A stretch of DNA of 33,387 bases from Parabacteroides faecalis (GTDB lineage Bacteria; Bacteroidota; Bacteroidia; Bacteroidales; Tannerellaceae): the NCBI RefSeq assembly GCF_022809355.1, contig NZ_JAKZMM010000046.1, positions 1-33,387 of the forward strand. The letters are read 5' to 3'. The notes under the pieces were generated by a model that did no database searches, was not told the origin of the DNA, and saw only the letters and a program-made list of their open reading frames with translations. Numbering within the stretch: the stretch's first letter is position 1; the number at the start of each line of letters is the position of its first letter. Below, one piece after another: positions 17,528-26,269 of this stretch. The position numbers were made by a program, and so were the translations under genes.

Positions 17528-18721
17528 ATGGCACAATTATCAGAAAGATTAAACAGATTGTCTCCGTCAGAAACGCTGGCAATGTCTCAGAAAAGTAGTG
17601 AATTAAAAGCTCAAGGTATTGACATTATCAATATGAGCGTGGGTGAACCCGACTTCAATACACCCGATCACATTAAAGAAGCAGCCAAGAAAGCCGTGGA
17701 TGATAACTTCTCCAGATATTCTCCTGTGGCTGGTTATCCGGCTTTGCGAAATGCAATCGTTGCCAAATTGAAGAATGAAAACGGTTTGGATTACACAGCA
17801 GCACAAATCTCTTGTGCCAATGGTGCCAAGCAATCTGTTTGTAATACCGTCATGGCTTTAGTAAATGCCGGAGATGAAGTAATCATTCCTGCTCCGTATT
17901 GGGTTAGTTATCCGGAAATGGTGAAATTGGCTGATGGTACACCGGTTACAATTCCGGCCGGCATCGAGCAAGATTTCAAGATCACTCCGGCTCAATTGGA
18001 AGCAGCCATCACTCCGAAAACAAAGTTATTGATTCTTTGTTCGCCGTCAAACCCAACCGGTTCTGTTTACAGCAAAGAAGAATTGGCTGGTTTGGCTGCC
18101 GTATTGGCTAAACATCCGCAAGTATATGTCATTGCCGATGAAATTTATGAACACATCAATTATATCGGTAAGCATGAAAGTATTGCCCAGTTTGAGGAAG
18201 TTCGCGACCGCGTAGTAATCGTCAACGGAGTTTCCAAAGCTTATGCGATGACCGGATGGCGTATTGGTTTCATCGCCGGACCGGAATGGATCGTTAAAGC
18301 AGTCAACAAACTGCAGGGACAATATACTTCAGGACCATGTTCAGTTTCGCAGAAAGCTGCCGAAGCAGCCTATACCGGAACACAAGCACCGGTAGAAGAA
18401 ATGCGTCAGGCTTTCGAACGCCGTCGTGACCTGATCGTTAAATTGGCAAAAGAAATCCCGGGATTCGAAGTAAACGTTCCGCAAGGAGCTTTCTACCTCT
18501 TCCCTAAATGTAGTTCATATTTCGGTAAGTCTTGCGATGGCAGAACTATTAACAATGCAGCTGATTTAGCCATGTACCTGTTGGAAGTTGGGCATGTAGC
18601 ATGTGTAGGTGGCGGTGCATTTGGAGCTCCTGAATGCATCCGTATGAGTTATGCTACATCAGATGAGAACATCATCGAAGCTATGCGCCGAATCAAAGAA
18701 GCATTAGCTAAGTTACATTAA
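17528..18721 (+). CDS. Aspartate-type aminotransferase (class I/II, PLP)
   Basis: A 397-residue fold-type I aminotransferase. Key features are NMSVGEPDFNTPDHI near the start, the NPTGSVYSKEEL loop near residue 178, DEIYEHINY near residue 205, the PLP lysine in NGVSKAYAMTGWRIGF at about residue 237, and the C-terminal arginine in CIRMSYATS that binds the substrate carboxylate. This is the bacterial subgroup Ib (AspB-like) aspartate aminotransferase type. Substrate breadth (aspartate, or also aromatic or prephenate) cannot be told from sequence alone. It is the last gene before a strong terminator. Confidence 0.92.
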   Translation: MAQLSERLNRLSPSETLAMSQKSSELKAQGIDIINMSVGEPDFNTPDHIKEAAKKAVDDNFSRYSPVAGYPALRNAIVAKLKNENGLDYTAAQISCANGAKQSVCNTVMALVNAGDEVIIPAPYWVSYPEMVKLADGTPVTIPAGIEQDFKITPAQLEAAITPKTKLLILCSPSNPTGSVYSKEELAGLAAVLAKHPQVYVIADEIYEHINYIGKHESIAQFEEVRDRVVIVNGVSKAYAMTGWRIGFIAGPEWIVKAVNKLQGQYTSGPCSVSQKAAEAAYTGTQAPVEEMRQAFERRRDLIVKLAKEIPGFEVNVPQGAFYLFPKCSSYFGKSCDGRTINNAADLAMYLLEVGHVACVGGGAFGAPECIRMSYATSDENIIEAMRRIKEALAKLH

Positions 18722-18770
18722 AGAATCAGATCGGTAGAGTTTTCCCGGACTCTTCCGTCATAAGATAAAA

Positions 18771-18810
18771 CACCTGTCCCTCTGAATGCGGAGGCGACAG
18801 GTGTTTTTTT
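18771..18810 (+). terminator. Intrinsic terminator after the aminotransferase gene
   Basis: CACCTGTC at 18771 pairs with GACAGGTG ending at 18803, with an inner CTC/GAG extension, and seven T residues follow directly. Confidence 0.93.
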
Positions 18811-18910
18811 ATAGCCATGCCTCATTATCCCTTATTGCATTTATCTTTTTATCCTAATAGAATTCTGCATTTTACAAGTAGTTTTTAAGATAATCCTCTA
18901 CATAAACTAA

Positions 18911-19010
18911 TTAATTCACCTATATGATTTAATCAAATCACCAATATGAGGCAATCAATTCACCTATATAAATTAATTAATTCACTAATATGAATCAATT
19001 AGTTTATAGT
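18911..19010. repeat. Array B: four to five 22-base units of TTCACC/TATATGAA words
   Basis: The word (T/A)TCAC(C/T) recurs at 18915, 18937, 18959 and 18981, exactly 22 bases apart, each followed by an AT-rich core and usually TGA. The ideal unit is a palindrome with arms TTAATTCA and TGAATTAA around CCTATA. A degenerate fifth unit (TTAGTTTATAG) follows at 18999. It lies in the 550-base spacer between the aminotransferase terminator and the lipoprotein gene at 19272. The rest of that spacer (18811-18910 and 19021-19271) is AT-rich, with no convincing ORF. Confidence 0.82.
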
Positions 19011-19200
19011 ATTAAAATACAGAAAATACCATAACAAAACAAACAAAGTGGCTCTAGAGAAGAAGAAAATACATCAGACTTCTCACAACAGAAATTATCT
19101 TCTTAAAAAGTTTATAAAACAGATTTCCTTTACAGAAGAACAAGAATAGAAACAAGAAGATTAATATTCTGTAATCTATTAAATTAATCAGCTTTCGGCA

Positions 19201-19242
19201 AAACAATACCAGCGCTACATTGTTTTATAAATACAAACAATA
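19201..19242 (+). promoter_or_regulatory. Alternating inverted repeats upstream of the lipoprotein gene
   Basis: AAAACAAT (19201-19208), ATTGTTTT (19220-19227) and AAACAAT (19236-19242) allow two mutually exclusive hairpins, 30 to 70 bases before the ATG at 19272. They could form an operator pair or an RNA switch; no consensus promoter is obvious nearby. Confidence 0.35.
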
Positions 19243-19271
19243 TTAAGCATCATTTTTAAAATACAGAATTT

Positions 19272-20243
19272 ATGAATAGAATAATTTTAGTTGGTTCAAT
19301 TATTTTGATGGGCCTTTTCTCTTGCTCCAAAGAGGATGATTTAGACCAGCAAATCACACCACAAAAACTTGTTTCCCCAGATCTAACAGCTTATGTAGCC
19401 AATACAGACCAGACAACAAGTCCAATGACTGGTTTTCTTGAGATTTATCCTTGTACAGAAGGTACTTCTATTTACTTCGGAAATTACGTTGAAGATAAAA
19501 AGACAGCCTTTAATGCCTTTTATCCCATCGAGAATGGAGAGATTTATGCCGGTTATTACAGAAAACTTTCAGTCCCGGAAAATATCTACAACCTGGTTTA
19601 CTGGGGTACACCGGTAAATAACAATGATCCGATTTACGAATCACCAGCCATAAAGAATCCTGAAATCAGAATTGATACGGATCTGTCAAAATTATATTTG
19701 GAACTTAGGAAAAATTCGGATGATGACACGTACAGACCGGTATTTGACCTCGTCTATGCCTTGAGAGAAAAGAACCTAGCCAATGAAGATTTAAGTACAT
19801 CACTCGACCGAGTTGTTGCCGGACTCAAAGTCATTGTCAAGACATCCAACGGCACTCCGTTCAGTGCCAACATATCGAAAATGGAAGTCCGCATCAACGG
19901 CATCGCTGAGAAACTGAATTTCTATACGGCAGAACCGGAAAACAAAACGAAAACCGTCAAATTCGAATTAAAGCGTTCAGCCGACAACAAACAAATGACA
20001 ACAGGTACCGTTATGCTATTCCCTTCAACCGAAAATCCGTTATTGGAACTTTTCATAACCCTAAGCGATGGAAGTACGCATTCCGTATCTAAGAATTTAA
20101 GCAGCACACTTTCGGCTAACAACCGACTGACATTAAACATTATCGTCGGCGATATTTTCGGAGGAGGAAGTGAAAGCGGTTACTTTACCGTACAGAATTG
20201 GATCGAATCTACAGAGACCATCGAATTTCCAGTCATTCCTTAA
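19272..20243 (+). CDS. Surface lipoprotein, fimbrillin/FimB-Mfa2-like
   Basis: A 323-residue lipoprotein. The lipobox is LFSC with Cys18, followed at once by SKEDD, the acidic lipoprotein export signal that directs Bacteroidetes lipoproteins to the cell surface. The rest is beta-rich with no catalytic motif. The C-terminal pattern (SANNRLTLNIIVGDIF, then VQNWIESTETIEFPV) resembles the ends of fimbrillin-type or FimB/Mfa2 anchor proteins of Bacteroidales; this family call is tentative. It is a single-gene unit with a long repeat-bearing upstream region and its own terminator. No other fimbrial gene is adjacent. Confidence 0.6.
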   Translation: MNRIILVGSIILMGLFSCSKEDDLDQQITPQKLVSPDLTAYVANTDQTTSPMTGFLEIYPCTEGTSIYFGNYVEDKKTAFNAFYPIENGEIYAGYYRKLSVPENIYNLVYWGTPVNNNDPIYESPAIKNPEIRIDTDLSKLYLELRKNSDDDTYRPVFDLVYALREKNLANEDLSTSLDRVVAGLKVIVKTSNGTPFSANISKMEVRINGIAEKLNFYTAEPENKTKTVKFELKRSADNKQMTTGTVMLFPSTENPLLELFITLSDGSTHSVSKNLSSTLSANNRLTLNIIVGDIFGGGSESGYFTVQNWIESTETIEFPVIP

Positions 20244-20260
20244 AAACAGTCAACCCATAT

Positions 20261-20310
20261 AAACCGGGAGAGCAACGTTACCTTTTACAACGTTGTCCTC
20301 CCGGTTTTCT
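20261..20310 (+). terminator. Intrinsic terminator after the surface lipoprotein gene
   Basis: AAACCGGGAG (20261-20270) pairs with CTCCCGGTTT (20298-20307), extended inwards by CAACGTT/AACGTTG, and is followed by a T-rich tail. Confidence 0.88.
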
Positions 20311-20355
20311 TTGGGCATGAAGTTTCTTCCAGACAAACATTTTATGCCTCATATT

Positions 20356-20387
20356 TTTGATATTCCTGTTTTCATTTCATAGCTTTG
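20356..20387 (+). promoter_or_regulatory. Promoter of the proBAC operon
   Basis: TTTG (20356-20359), exactly 20 bases, TAGCTTTG (20380-20387): a complete Bacteroides-type promoter 26 bases before the proB ATG. Confidence 0.8.
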
Positions 20388-20413
20388 CGCTTCAACCCTA
20401 TTCATAAACGATT

Positions 20414-21490
20414 ATGAAAAGACGTATTGCTATTAAAATAGGAAGTAATGTACTGACCCGGAACGATGGGAAGTTGGATATTACGCGTATGTCTTCCCTT
20501 GTCGATCAGATCGCAGACTTACACCGGCAAGGAATAGAGATCCTGTTGATTTCTTCAGGAGCCGTAGCTTCCGGAAAAAGTGAAATCAACATCGGGAAAC
20601 AACTGGATGCCGTTTCATCCAGGCAACTCTATTCGGCCATCGGACAAGCCAAGCTCATCAACCGATATTATGACTTGTTTCGCGAGCAAGGAATCTGCTG
20701 CGGACAAGTATTAACCACCAAGGAAAGTTTCTCAACCCGAACACAATACCTAACGCAAAAGCATTGTATGGAAGTCATGTTGAATCATCATGTCATTCCT
20801 ATCGTCAATGAAAACGATACAATTTCGGTTACAGAGCTTATGTTTACCGACAACGATGAATTGTCTGGTCTGATTGCTACGATGATGAATGCGGATACAT
20901 TGATCATTTTAAGCAATGTCAATGGAATTTATACCGGTAACCCGGCAGATCCCAACAGTCAGCTTCTGCCTCAAATCATACCGGGACTGCAAGATCTGGA
21001 AGCATACATCCAAAGTGGGAAGTCTTCTTTTGGCCGAGGAGGCATGTTGACTAAGTGTAAGATCGCCTGTCAGGTAGCAGAAGAAGGTATTGAAGTCATT
21101 ATTGCCAATGGGAAACGCGACAACATTCTCAACCTGATTCTTCATCAACCGGAAAAGACCTTGTGTACACGTTTCGTTCCCGGAGAGAAAAACGTCAGCA
21201 ACATCAAGAAATGGATTGCTCATTCGGAAGATTTTGCCAAAGGGAAGATTTTCATCAACTCCGGAGCAGAGGAAGCTTTATCCTCACCTAAAGCCAGCAG
21301 TATTTTGCTGGTCGGCGTAACACGTATTGAAGGAGACTTTGAAAAAGATGATATCGTCCGTGTGATGAATGAAGAAGGGAAACAAATCGGAATTGGTTGT
21401 ACGGCTTATAGCAGTCAGGAAGCAAGACCGTTAATCGGAACGAAAGATGTAAAACCGATTATCCATTACAATTACCTCTACCTGAATTAA
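20414..21490 (+). CDS. proB: Glutamate 5-kinase
   Basis: A 358-residue kinase catalysing the first step of proline synthesis, ATP-dependent phosphorylation of glutamate. The amino acid kinase domain starts with [14 protein letters not shown] and has [11 protein letters not shown] and [18 protein letters not shown]. The C-terminal 75 residues (from about [12 protein letters not shown]) form a PUA domain, as in the full-length E. coli enzyme, whose kinase is feedback-inhibited by proline. It is the first gene of a compact proB-proA-proC operon with a clear promoter, so the whole glutamate-to-proline route is encoded here. Confidence 0.95.
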   Translation: MKRRIAIKIGSNVLTRNDGKLDITRMSSLVDQIADLHRQGIEILLISSGAVASGKSEINIGKQLDAVSSRQLYSAIGQAKLINRYYDLFREQGICCGQVLTTKESFSTRTQYLTQKHCMEVMLNHHVIPIVNENDTISVTELMFTDNDELSGLIATMMNADTLIILSNVNGIYTGNPADPNSQLLPQIIPGLQDLEAYIQSGKSSFGRGGMLTKCKIACQVAEEGIEVIIANGKRDNILNLILHQPEKTLCTRFVPGEKNVSNIKKWIAHSEDFAKGKIFINSGAEEALSSPKASSILLVGVTRIEGDFEKDDIVRVMNEEGKQIGIGCTAYSSQEARPLIGTKDVKPIIHYNYLYLN

Positions 21491-21534
21491 CCGATCAGCT
21501 TATTCAGCAAAATAAAGTAATTCGAATCAGGAAT

Positions 21535-22785
21535 ATGACAACAACACTACAACTTTTACAACAAGCGTCTCAAGCTGTCGCCTGCTTACAAAGCTGTTCC
21601 GACAGCCTGATTCAACAGATATTAAACGATACGGCTTTGGCTTTATTGGCCAACATGGAAAGCATTCTGAAAGCCAACGAAGAAGACTTATCCCGCATGG
21701 ATACGTCAAACCCCAAATATGATCGGCAGAAACTAACAGAAAGTCGCCTCCGCGGTATTGCAGAAGATATGCAAAACGTATCGGCTCTTCCTTCACCTTT
21801 AGGAAAAACATATAGCGAGACAATCCGGCCCAACGGCATGACTATTCGTAAAATCAGTGTTCCGTTCGGTGTTATCGGAGTCATTTACGAAGCCCGCCCG
21901 AATGTTACCTGCGATGTTTTCTCGCTCTGCCTGAAAAGTGGTAACGTATGTGTACTGAAAGGTGGTTCGGATGCCGACTGTTCCAACCGGGCTTTAGTAA
22001 GGATCATCCACCAGGTATTAGAGAAATATCAGCTTAATCCTGCGTTATGTACCTTACTTCCACCCGACAGAGAAGCAACAGCCGAATTATTAAACGCTGT
22101 CGGGTTGGTCGATTTGGTAATACCCCGCGGAAGCAGTTCGCTGATTCAATATGTAAGAGACCATGCCCGCATTCCGGTTATTGAGACAGGCGCAGGCATT
22201 TGTCATACTTATTTTGATATAGCCGGCAACAAAGAAAAAGGGCAAGCCATTATCAACAATGCAAAGACCCGCAGAGTCAGTGTCTGCAATGCTTTGGACT
22301 GTCTGCTCATCCACGATCAACGACTGGCAGATCTTCCTTATCTGTGCCAGTTGCTAAGCCAGCATCAGGTTATAATCTACGCAGACGAACCTGCCTTCAA
22401 AGCGTTACAAGGAAACTATCCACCGGATTTACTTCAACAAGCTACCGAAGAAAGTTACGGAACCGAATTCTTGGATTACAAAATGAGTATACGTACGGTT
22501 CCATCTCTGGAGGAAGCTTTAAGGCATATTGCCCGATACAGTTCGAAGCATAGCGAATGTATCATCACGGAAGACAAACAAAACGAAGACATATTCTTAC
22601 AGAAAGTAGATGCAGCCTGTGTATATGCCAACGTATCTACGGCATTTACCGACGGGGCACAATTCGGATTCGGAGCAGAAATAGGTATCAGCACCCAGAA
22701 GATGCATGCACGCGGTCCGATGGCTTTGCCTGAACTGACTACCTATAAATATATCATTACAGGAAACGGACAAACAAGAAGTTAA
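21535..22785 (+). CDS. proA: Glutamate-5-semialdehyde dehydrogenase (gamma-glutamyl phosphate reductase)
   Basis: A 416-residue NADPH-dependent reductase for the second step of proline synthesis, acting on the unstable product of ProB. It has the aldehyde-dehydrogenase-type fold with the nucleotide-binding [14 protein letters not shown] region and the catalytic cysteine in [13 protein letters not shown] (near residue 250). It sits 44 bases after proB and 21 bases before proC on the same strand. Confidence 0.95.
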   Translation: MTTTLQLLQQASQAVACLQSCSDSLIQQILNDTALALLANMESILKANEEDLSRMDTSNPKYDRQKLTESRLRGIAEDMQNVSALPSPLGKTYSETIRPNGMTIRKISVPFGVIGVIYEARPNVTCDVFSLCLKSGNVCVLKGGSDADCSNRALVRIIHQVLEKYQLNPALCTLLPPDREATAELLNAVGLVDLVIPRGSSSLIQYVRDHARIPVIETGAGICHTYFDIAGNKEKGQAIINNAKTRRVSVCNALDCLLIHDQRLADLPYLCQLLSQHQVIIYADEPAFKALQGNYPPDLLQQATEESYGTEFLDYKMSIRTVPSLEEALRHIARYSSKHSECIITEDKQNEDIFLQKVDAACVYANVSTAFTDGAQFGFGAEIGISTQKMHARGPMALPELTTYKYIITGNGQTRS

Positions 22786-22806
22786 TAATTATCTAAATCA
22801 GACAAT

Positions 22807-23610
22807 ATGAAAATTACAATCATCGGTTCCGGAAATATGGGAGGAGCCATTGCCAAAGGTTTGTCTCAAGGAAGTATCTTCCAGGCAAACGATATCACAT
22901 GTACAGCCCAAACAGATGAAACCCTGGAGAAAATGCGTCATATCAATGAGGCGTTTAACCTGACTCACGACAATATCAATGCCGTTCGTGAAGCGGATAT
23001 CGTTGTAATTGCCGTCAAGCCTTGGCGTGTACAATCAATTATTGAAGAAATCCGTCCAGCATTGCAGTTCGACAAACAGATCATCGTATCCATTGCGGCA
23101 GGTGTAACATTCGAGCAACTGAACGGTTTCTTAACCAAAACAACAACATCGAAAGCTCACGTAAATCCGGTTATCTTCCGCGTCATGCCGAATACAGCCA
23201 TCGAAGTCAAGAGCAGTATGACATTTATCTCGGCATACAATGCTTCACAGGAGCAGATTGATCTACTGATTTCTATCTTCAATGAATTAGGAAATGCAAT
23301 ACTGATAGAAGAACGCCTAATGGAAGCCGGCACAGCATTGGCATCAAGTGGTATCGCATTCGCCTTGCGTTACATCCGGGCGGCTATAGAAGGAGGCGTG
23401 GAATTAGGATTTTATCCCAAGCAAGCCCAAGAAATCGTTGTCCATACCGTAAAAGGAGCAATCGACCTGCTATTGGAAAACAAGAGTAATCCGGAAGCAG
23501 AGATCGATAAAGTAACTACACCTGGAGGTATTACTATCAAAGGATTGAATGAAATGGAACTTTCCGGATTTACTTCGGCTGTTATCCGAGGATTGAAAGC
23601 CAGCCGATAA
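22807..23610 (+). CDS. proC: Pyrroline-5-carboxylate reductase
   Basis: A 267-residue reductase for the last step of proline synthesis. The N-terminal Rossmann motif is TIIGSGNMGGAIAKGL. The C-terminal helical dimerisation domain holds the conserved PGGITIKGLNEME (family: TSPGGTT). Length is normal. It is the last gene of the operon; a hairpin follows 38 bases downstream, shared with the convergent tsf gene. Confidence 0.95.
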   Translation: MKITIIGSGNMGGAIAKGLSQGSIFQANDITCTAQTDETLEKMRHINEAFNLTHDNINAVREADIVVIAVKPWRVQSIIEEIRPALQFDKQIIVSIAAGVTFEQLNGFLTKTTTSKAHVNPVIFRVMPNTAIEVKSSMTFISAYNASQEQIDLLISIFNELGNAILIEERLMEAGTALASSGIAFALRYIRAAIEGGVELGFYPKQAQEIVVHTVKGAIDLLLENKSNPEAEIDKVTTPGGITIKGLNEMELSGFTSAVIRGLKASR

Positions 23611-23648
23611 ATCAACACAAAGGAATATAATACAACAGTAAACAAATA

Positions 23649-23674
23649 AGGCATGCCGAAACCGACATGCCTTA
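23649..23674. terminator. Bidirectional terminator between proC and tsf
   Basis: AAGGCATG (23649-23656) and CATGCCTT (23667-23674), with an inner CG/CG pair, form a symmetric hairpin between two convergent genes. The tails are T-rich on both strands. Confidence 0.8.
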
Positions 23675-23707
23675 TTCTATTATCTAAGCCTTATTCGTTC
23701 AGACGAA

Positions 23708-24697
23708 TTATTCAGCACGCAAAGTAAGACGTTTGAATGCCAAGATCTGTAATTCAGGATCAGCTTCCTTCATTACTTCCTTAACAGTCTTCTTACCATC
23801 CATGATATCTTCCTGGTTCAACAAGCAAACTTCTTTCAAGAATTTGCTCAAGCGACCTTTAGCAATATTCTGGATCATCTGTTCCGGCAAGTTAGCAGCC
23901 TTTTCAGCAGAAACAGTAGCTATGATTTCTTTTGCTTTCGCTACATCTTCAGCAGTAATCCAGCCTTTAGCCATGTTACTTTCCATGTGATCTTCGCTAT
24001 CAACATGAGCCGGATTAATACCAGCCTTCTTCAAAGCAGCTTCAACAGCTTTCTGTACTTGTTCAGCTTTAGTCTTTTCAATTGCTACCTGAATTTCCTG
24101 TTCTTTTACTGATTCAGGAACACCTGCTTCATCAATAGCAATCGGATTCATAGCAGCGATCTGCATAGCTATGTTGTGAGCAATTTCTTCAGAAGCCTTA
24201 TTGAATGCAGCAATTGTACAAAGCTGATTCTTACCCATGTGGTTATAAACTGTTGTATAAGCACCTTCAACCACATTGTAACCATCCAATTCCATCTTTT
24301 CACCAGTGATACCACTGCGATCAACAACTGCATCTTTTACAGTTCCGTTACCCATCGGCAAAGCTAATACTTCGTCTAATGAATGACACTTGTTTGCTAC
24401 AGCAGCATCCAAGATAGCTTGTGTCAAAGCAACAAAGTCAGCGTTCTTTGCAACGAAGTCAGTTTCGCACTTCAAAGCAATGACAGCAGCAAATTCGCCA
24501 TCTTTCTTTGCCAATACACAACCTTCAGAAGCATCACGATCAGAACGTTTTGCAGCGATAGCTTGTCCTTTCTTACGGATGATTTCCATTGCCTTTTCGA
24601 TGTCGCCATCAGTTTCAGTCAATGCTTTCTTACAGTCCATCATACCAGCTCCACTCATTTTGCGCAGCTTGGTAATATCAGCCATTGTTACAGCCAT
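23708..24697 (-). CDS. tsf: Elongation factor Ts
   Basis: A 329-residue nucleotide exchange factor for EF-Tu. The N-terminal UBA-like domain has ITKLRKMSGAGMMDCKKALTETDGDIEKA, then the core with KCETDFVAKNADF. It is longer than E. coli EF-Ts (283 residues), with extra length in the C-terminal core, which I believe is usual for Bacteroidetes. It is the last gene of rplM-rpsI-rpsB-tsf. The 144-base spacer before it holds a heptamer repeat array. Confidence 0.95.
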   Translation of the reverse strand: MAVTMADITKLRKMSGAGMMDCKKALTETDGDIEKAMEIIRKKGQAIAAKRSDRDASEGCVLAKKDGEFAAVIALKCETDFVAKNADFVALTQAILDAAVANKCHSLDEVLALPMGNGTVKDAVVDRSGITGEKMELDGYNVVEGAYTTVYNHMGKNQLCTIAAFNKASEEIAHNIAMQIAAMNPIAIDEAGVPESVKEQEIQVAIEKTKAEQVQKAVEAALKKAGINPAHVDSEDHMESNMAKGWITAEDVAKAKEIIATVSAEKAANLPEQMIQNIAKGRLSKFLKEVCLLNQEDIMDGKKTVKEVMKEADPELQILAFKRLTLRAE

Positions 24698-24741
24698 AAT
24701 CTTATTCTCTTATTTTTAATGTTTATATTCTTTATAAAATA

Positions 24742-24841
24742 GACAATGGACAATTGACAATTGACAATTTCTGTCAAAAGCCAATTGCCCATTGTATGTG
24801 TATTCGAATTGTCAATTGTCAACTATCAATTTTCAATTGAA
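24742..24841. repeat. Heptamer inverted-arm array F between rpsB and tsf
   Basis: Left arm: four tandem heptamers GACAATG/GACAATT from 24742 to 24769. Right arm: AATTGTC twice, then AACTATC, AATTTTC and a partial copy, 24807 to 24841, in the complementary sense. The arms can pair across a 37-base loop in DNA or mRNA. The right arm ends one base before the rpsB stop codon. Confidence 0.85.
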
Positions 24842-25681
24842 TTATTCTTCATCTTTAGCAAACTTACCAGCGATGTTAGCATTCAAAGCTTCATCATCTT
24901 CTTTCTTGGTACGTTCCTTCTTAGCTGCTTTAGCTTTACGTTCTCTTTTCGGAGCTTCTCCTTCACCAGCAGCTTCAGCATCTACTTTTTCAGCTTTGCG
25001 TTCCTGCAAGCCTTCGTTCATAGCTTCGCAGATAGCGCCTAAGATTACTTCTACTGATTTAGTAGCATCATCATTAGCCGGAATTACATAGTCGATGTTT
25101 GAAGGATCAGAGTTTGTATCAACCATACCGAATACAGGAATACCCAGACGGTTTGCTTCACGAACAGCGATATGTTCTTTCATCACGTCAACAACGAACA
25201 AAGCTGACGGCAGACGAGTCAGGTCAACGATAGAACCTAATGTCTTTTCCAATTTTGCACGCTGACGAGTGATCTGTAATTTTTCTCTCTTTGACAAATT
25301 ATCAAATGTACCGTCTTTTGTCATCTTGTCGATCGTAGCCATCTTCTTGATAGCTTTACGGATTGTCGGGAAGTTAGTCAACATACCACCCGGCCAACGT
25401 TCGATCACGTAAGGCATACCTACAGAAGCAGCCTTATCAGCAACGACTTGTTTAGCTTGTTTCTTAGTAGCAACAAAAAGAACTTTCTTTCCCTGTTTTG
25501 CCAGGTTCTTCATTACTTCTGCTGCTTCTTCTACTTTAGCAACTGTTTTATATAAATCAATGATATGAATACCATTGCGCTCCATGAAGATATAAGGAGC
25601 CATAGCGGGGTTCCACTTTCTTTTTAAGTGTCCGAAGTGAACACCTGCTTCTAATAATTGATCAAAATTTACTCTTGACAT
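24842..25681 (-). CDS. rpsB: 30S ribosomal protein S2
   Basis: A 279-residue S2 with LLEAGVHFGHLKRKWNPAM at the start and the core EAGVHFGH family signature. The frame is open to 25723, but MSRVNFDQ (25681) is the conserved S2 N-terminus and is chosen as the start. The C-terminal tail of about 50 residues is Lys/Glu/Ala-rich and variable. It lies between rpsI and tsf, with repeat arrays in both flanking spacers. Confidence 0.96.
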   Translation of the reverse strand: MSRVNFDQLLEAGVHFGHLKRKWNPAMAPYIFMERNGIHIIDLYKTVAKVEEAAEVMKNLAKQGKKVLFVATKKQAKQVVADKAASVGMPYVIERWPGGMLTNFPTIRKAIKKMATIDKMTKDGTFDNLSKREKLQITRQRAKLEKTLGSIVDLTRLPSALFVVDVMKEHIAVREANRLGIPVFGMVDTNSDPSNIDYVIPANDDATKSVEVILGAICEAMNEGLQERKAEKVDAEAAGEGEAPKRERKAKAAKKERTKKEDDEALNANIAGKFAKDEE

Positions 25682-25771
25682 TGTTTCTTTTCTTAAATCG
25701 TTTACATTCTTTTGTTTATACAACCCACAGGTAGTCTTCCCATATTCCTACATACAAAAAGAATCCTGCTG

Positions 25772-25786
25772 GTTTAGATACTAAAC
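25772..25786 (-). promoter_or_regulatory. Small inverted repeat upstream of rpsB
   Basis: GTTTAG-ATA-CTAAAC is a perfect 6-base-arm repeat in the rpsI-rpsB spacer, about 90 bases before the rpsB start. It is a possible part of an S2-responsive leader, but no family was matched. Confidence 0.35.
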
Positions 25787-25804
25787 GTTCGCTTTCAGTT
25801 CTAT

Positions 25805-25876
25805 AGTTTTTGAGCTTTTAAGTTTTTGAGTCATAAACCTAATAAACTTATCAACTAATAAACTTACAAACTCAAA
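25805..25876. repeat. Octamer inverted-arm array G between rpsI and rpsB
   Basis: Left arm: octamers AGTTTTTG, AGCTTTTA, AGTTTTTG, AGTCATAA (25805-25836). Right arm: AACTTATC, AACTAATA, AACTTACA, AACTCAAA (25845-25876). The period is 8 in both, and the arms are roughly complementary (TTTTTGAG against CTCAAA, AAGTTT against AAACTT). The right arm ends one base before the rpsI stop codon. Confidence 0.85.
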
Positions 25877-25877
25877 A

Positions 25878-26264
25878 TTAACGTTTACTGAACTGGAATC
25901 TTTTACGAGCTTTCGGACGACCCGGTTTCTTACGTTCAACAGAACGAGGATCACGAGTGATGAAGCCTTCTGCACGAAGAGCTGCTTTATCTTCCGGATT
26001 AATCTTAACCAACGCACGAGCAATACCCAAACGAGCTGCTTCTGACTGGCCTTTAAAGCCACCGCCTACCAAGTTGATCTTGATATCGTATTGTTCAGCA
26101 ACATTCAATTTTGCTAAAGGCTGCTTTACAACAAACTGAAGAATTGAAGAAGGAAAGTAATTTGCAAGATCGCGGTTGTTGATTGTAATCTTACCTGTTC
26201 CTTCGCTAACGTACACGCGAGCAACTGCGGCTTTACGTCTTCCTATTGCATTTACTACTTCCAT
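25878..26264 (-). CDS. rpsI: 30S ribosomal protein S9
   Basis: A 128-residue S9 with the normal N-terminus (NAIGRRKAAVARVYV), the core GGGFKGQSEAARLGIARAL, and the conserved basic tail ending in FSKR that reaches the P-site tRNA. It follows rplM after 5 bases, the near-universal rplM-rpsI pair. Confidence 0.97.
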   Translation of the reverse strand: MEVVNAIGRRKAAVARVYVSEGTGKITINNRDLANYFPSSILQFVVKQPLAKLNVAEQYDIKINLVGGGFKGQSEAARLGIARALVKINPEDKAALRAEGFITRDPRSVERKKPGRPKARKRFQFSKR

Positions 26265-26269
26265 CGCTA

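Noticed and set aside
18911-19010. CRISPR-like array
   Set aside because: The 22-base units are contiguous with no unique spacers between them, and no cas gene is present.
19201-19242. Invertible (phase-variable) promoter
   Set aside because: The inverted repeats are too close together to flank a promoter, and no site-specific recombinase gene lies nearby.
25682-25723. Longer rpsB with a start at 25723
   Set aside because: The MSRVNFDQ start at 25681 matches the conserved S2 N-terminus; the extra residues do not.
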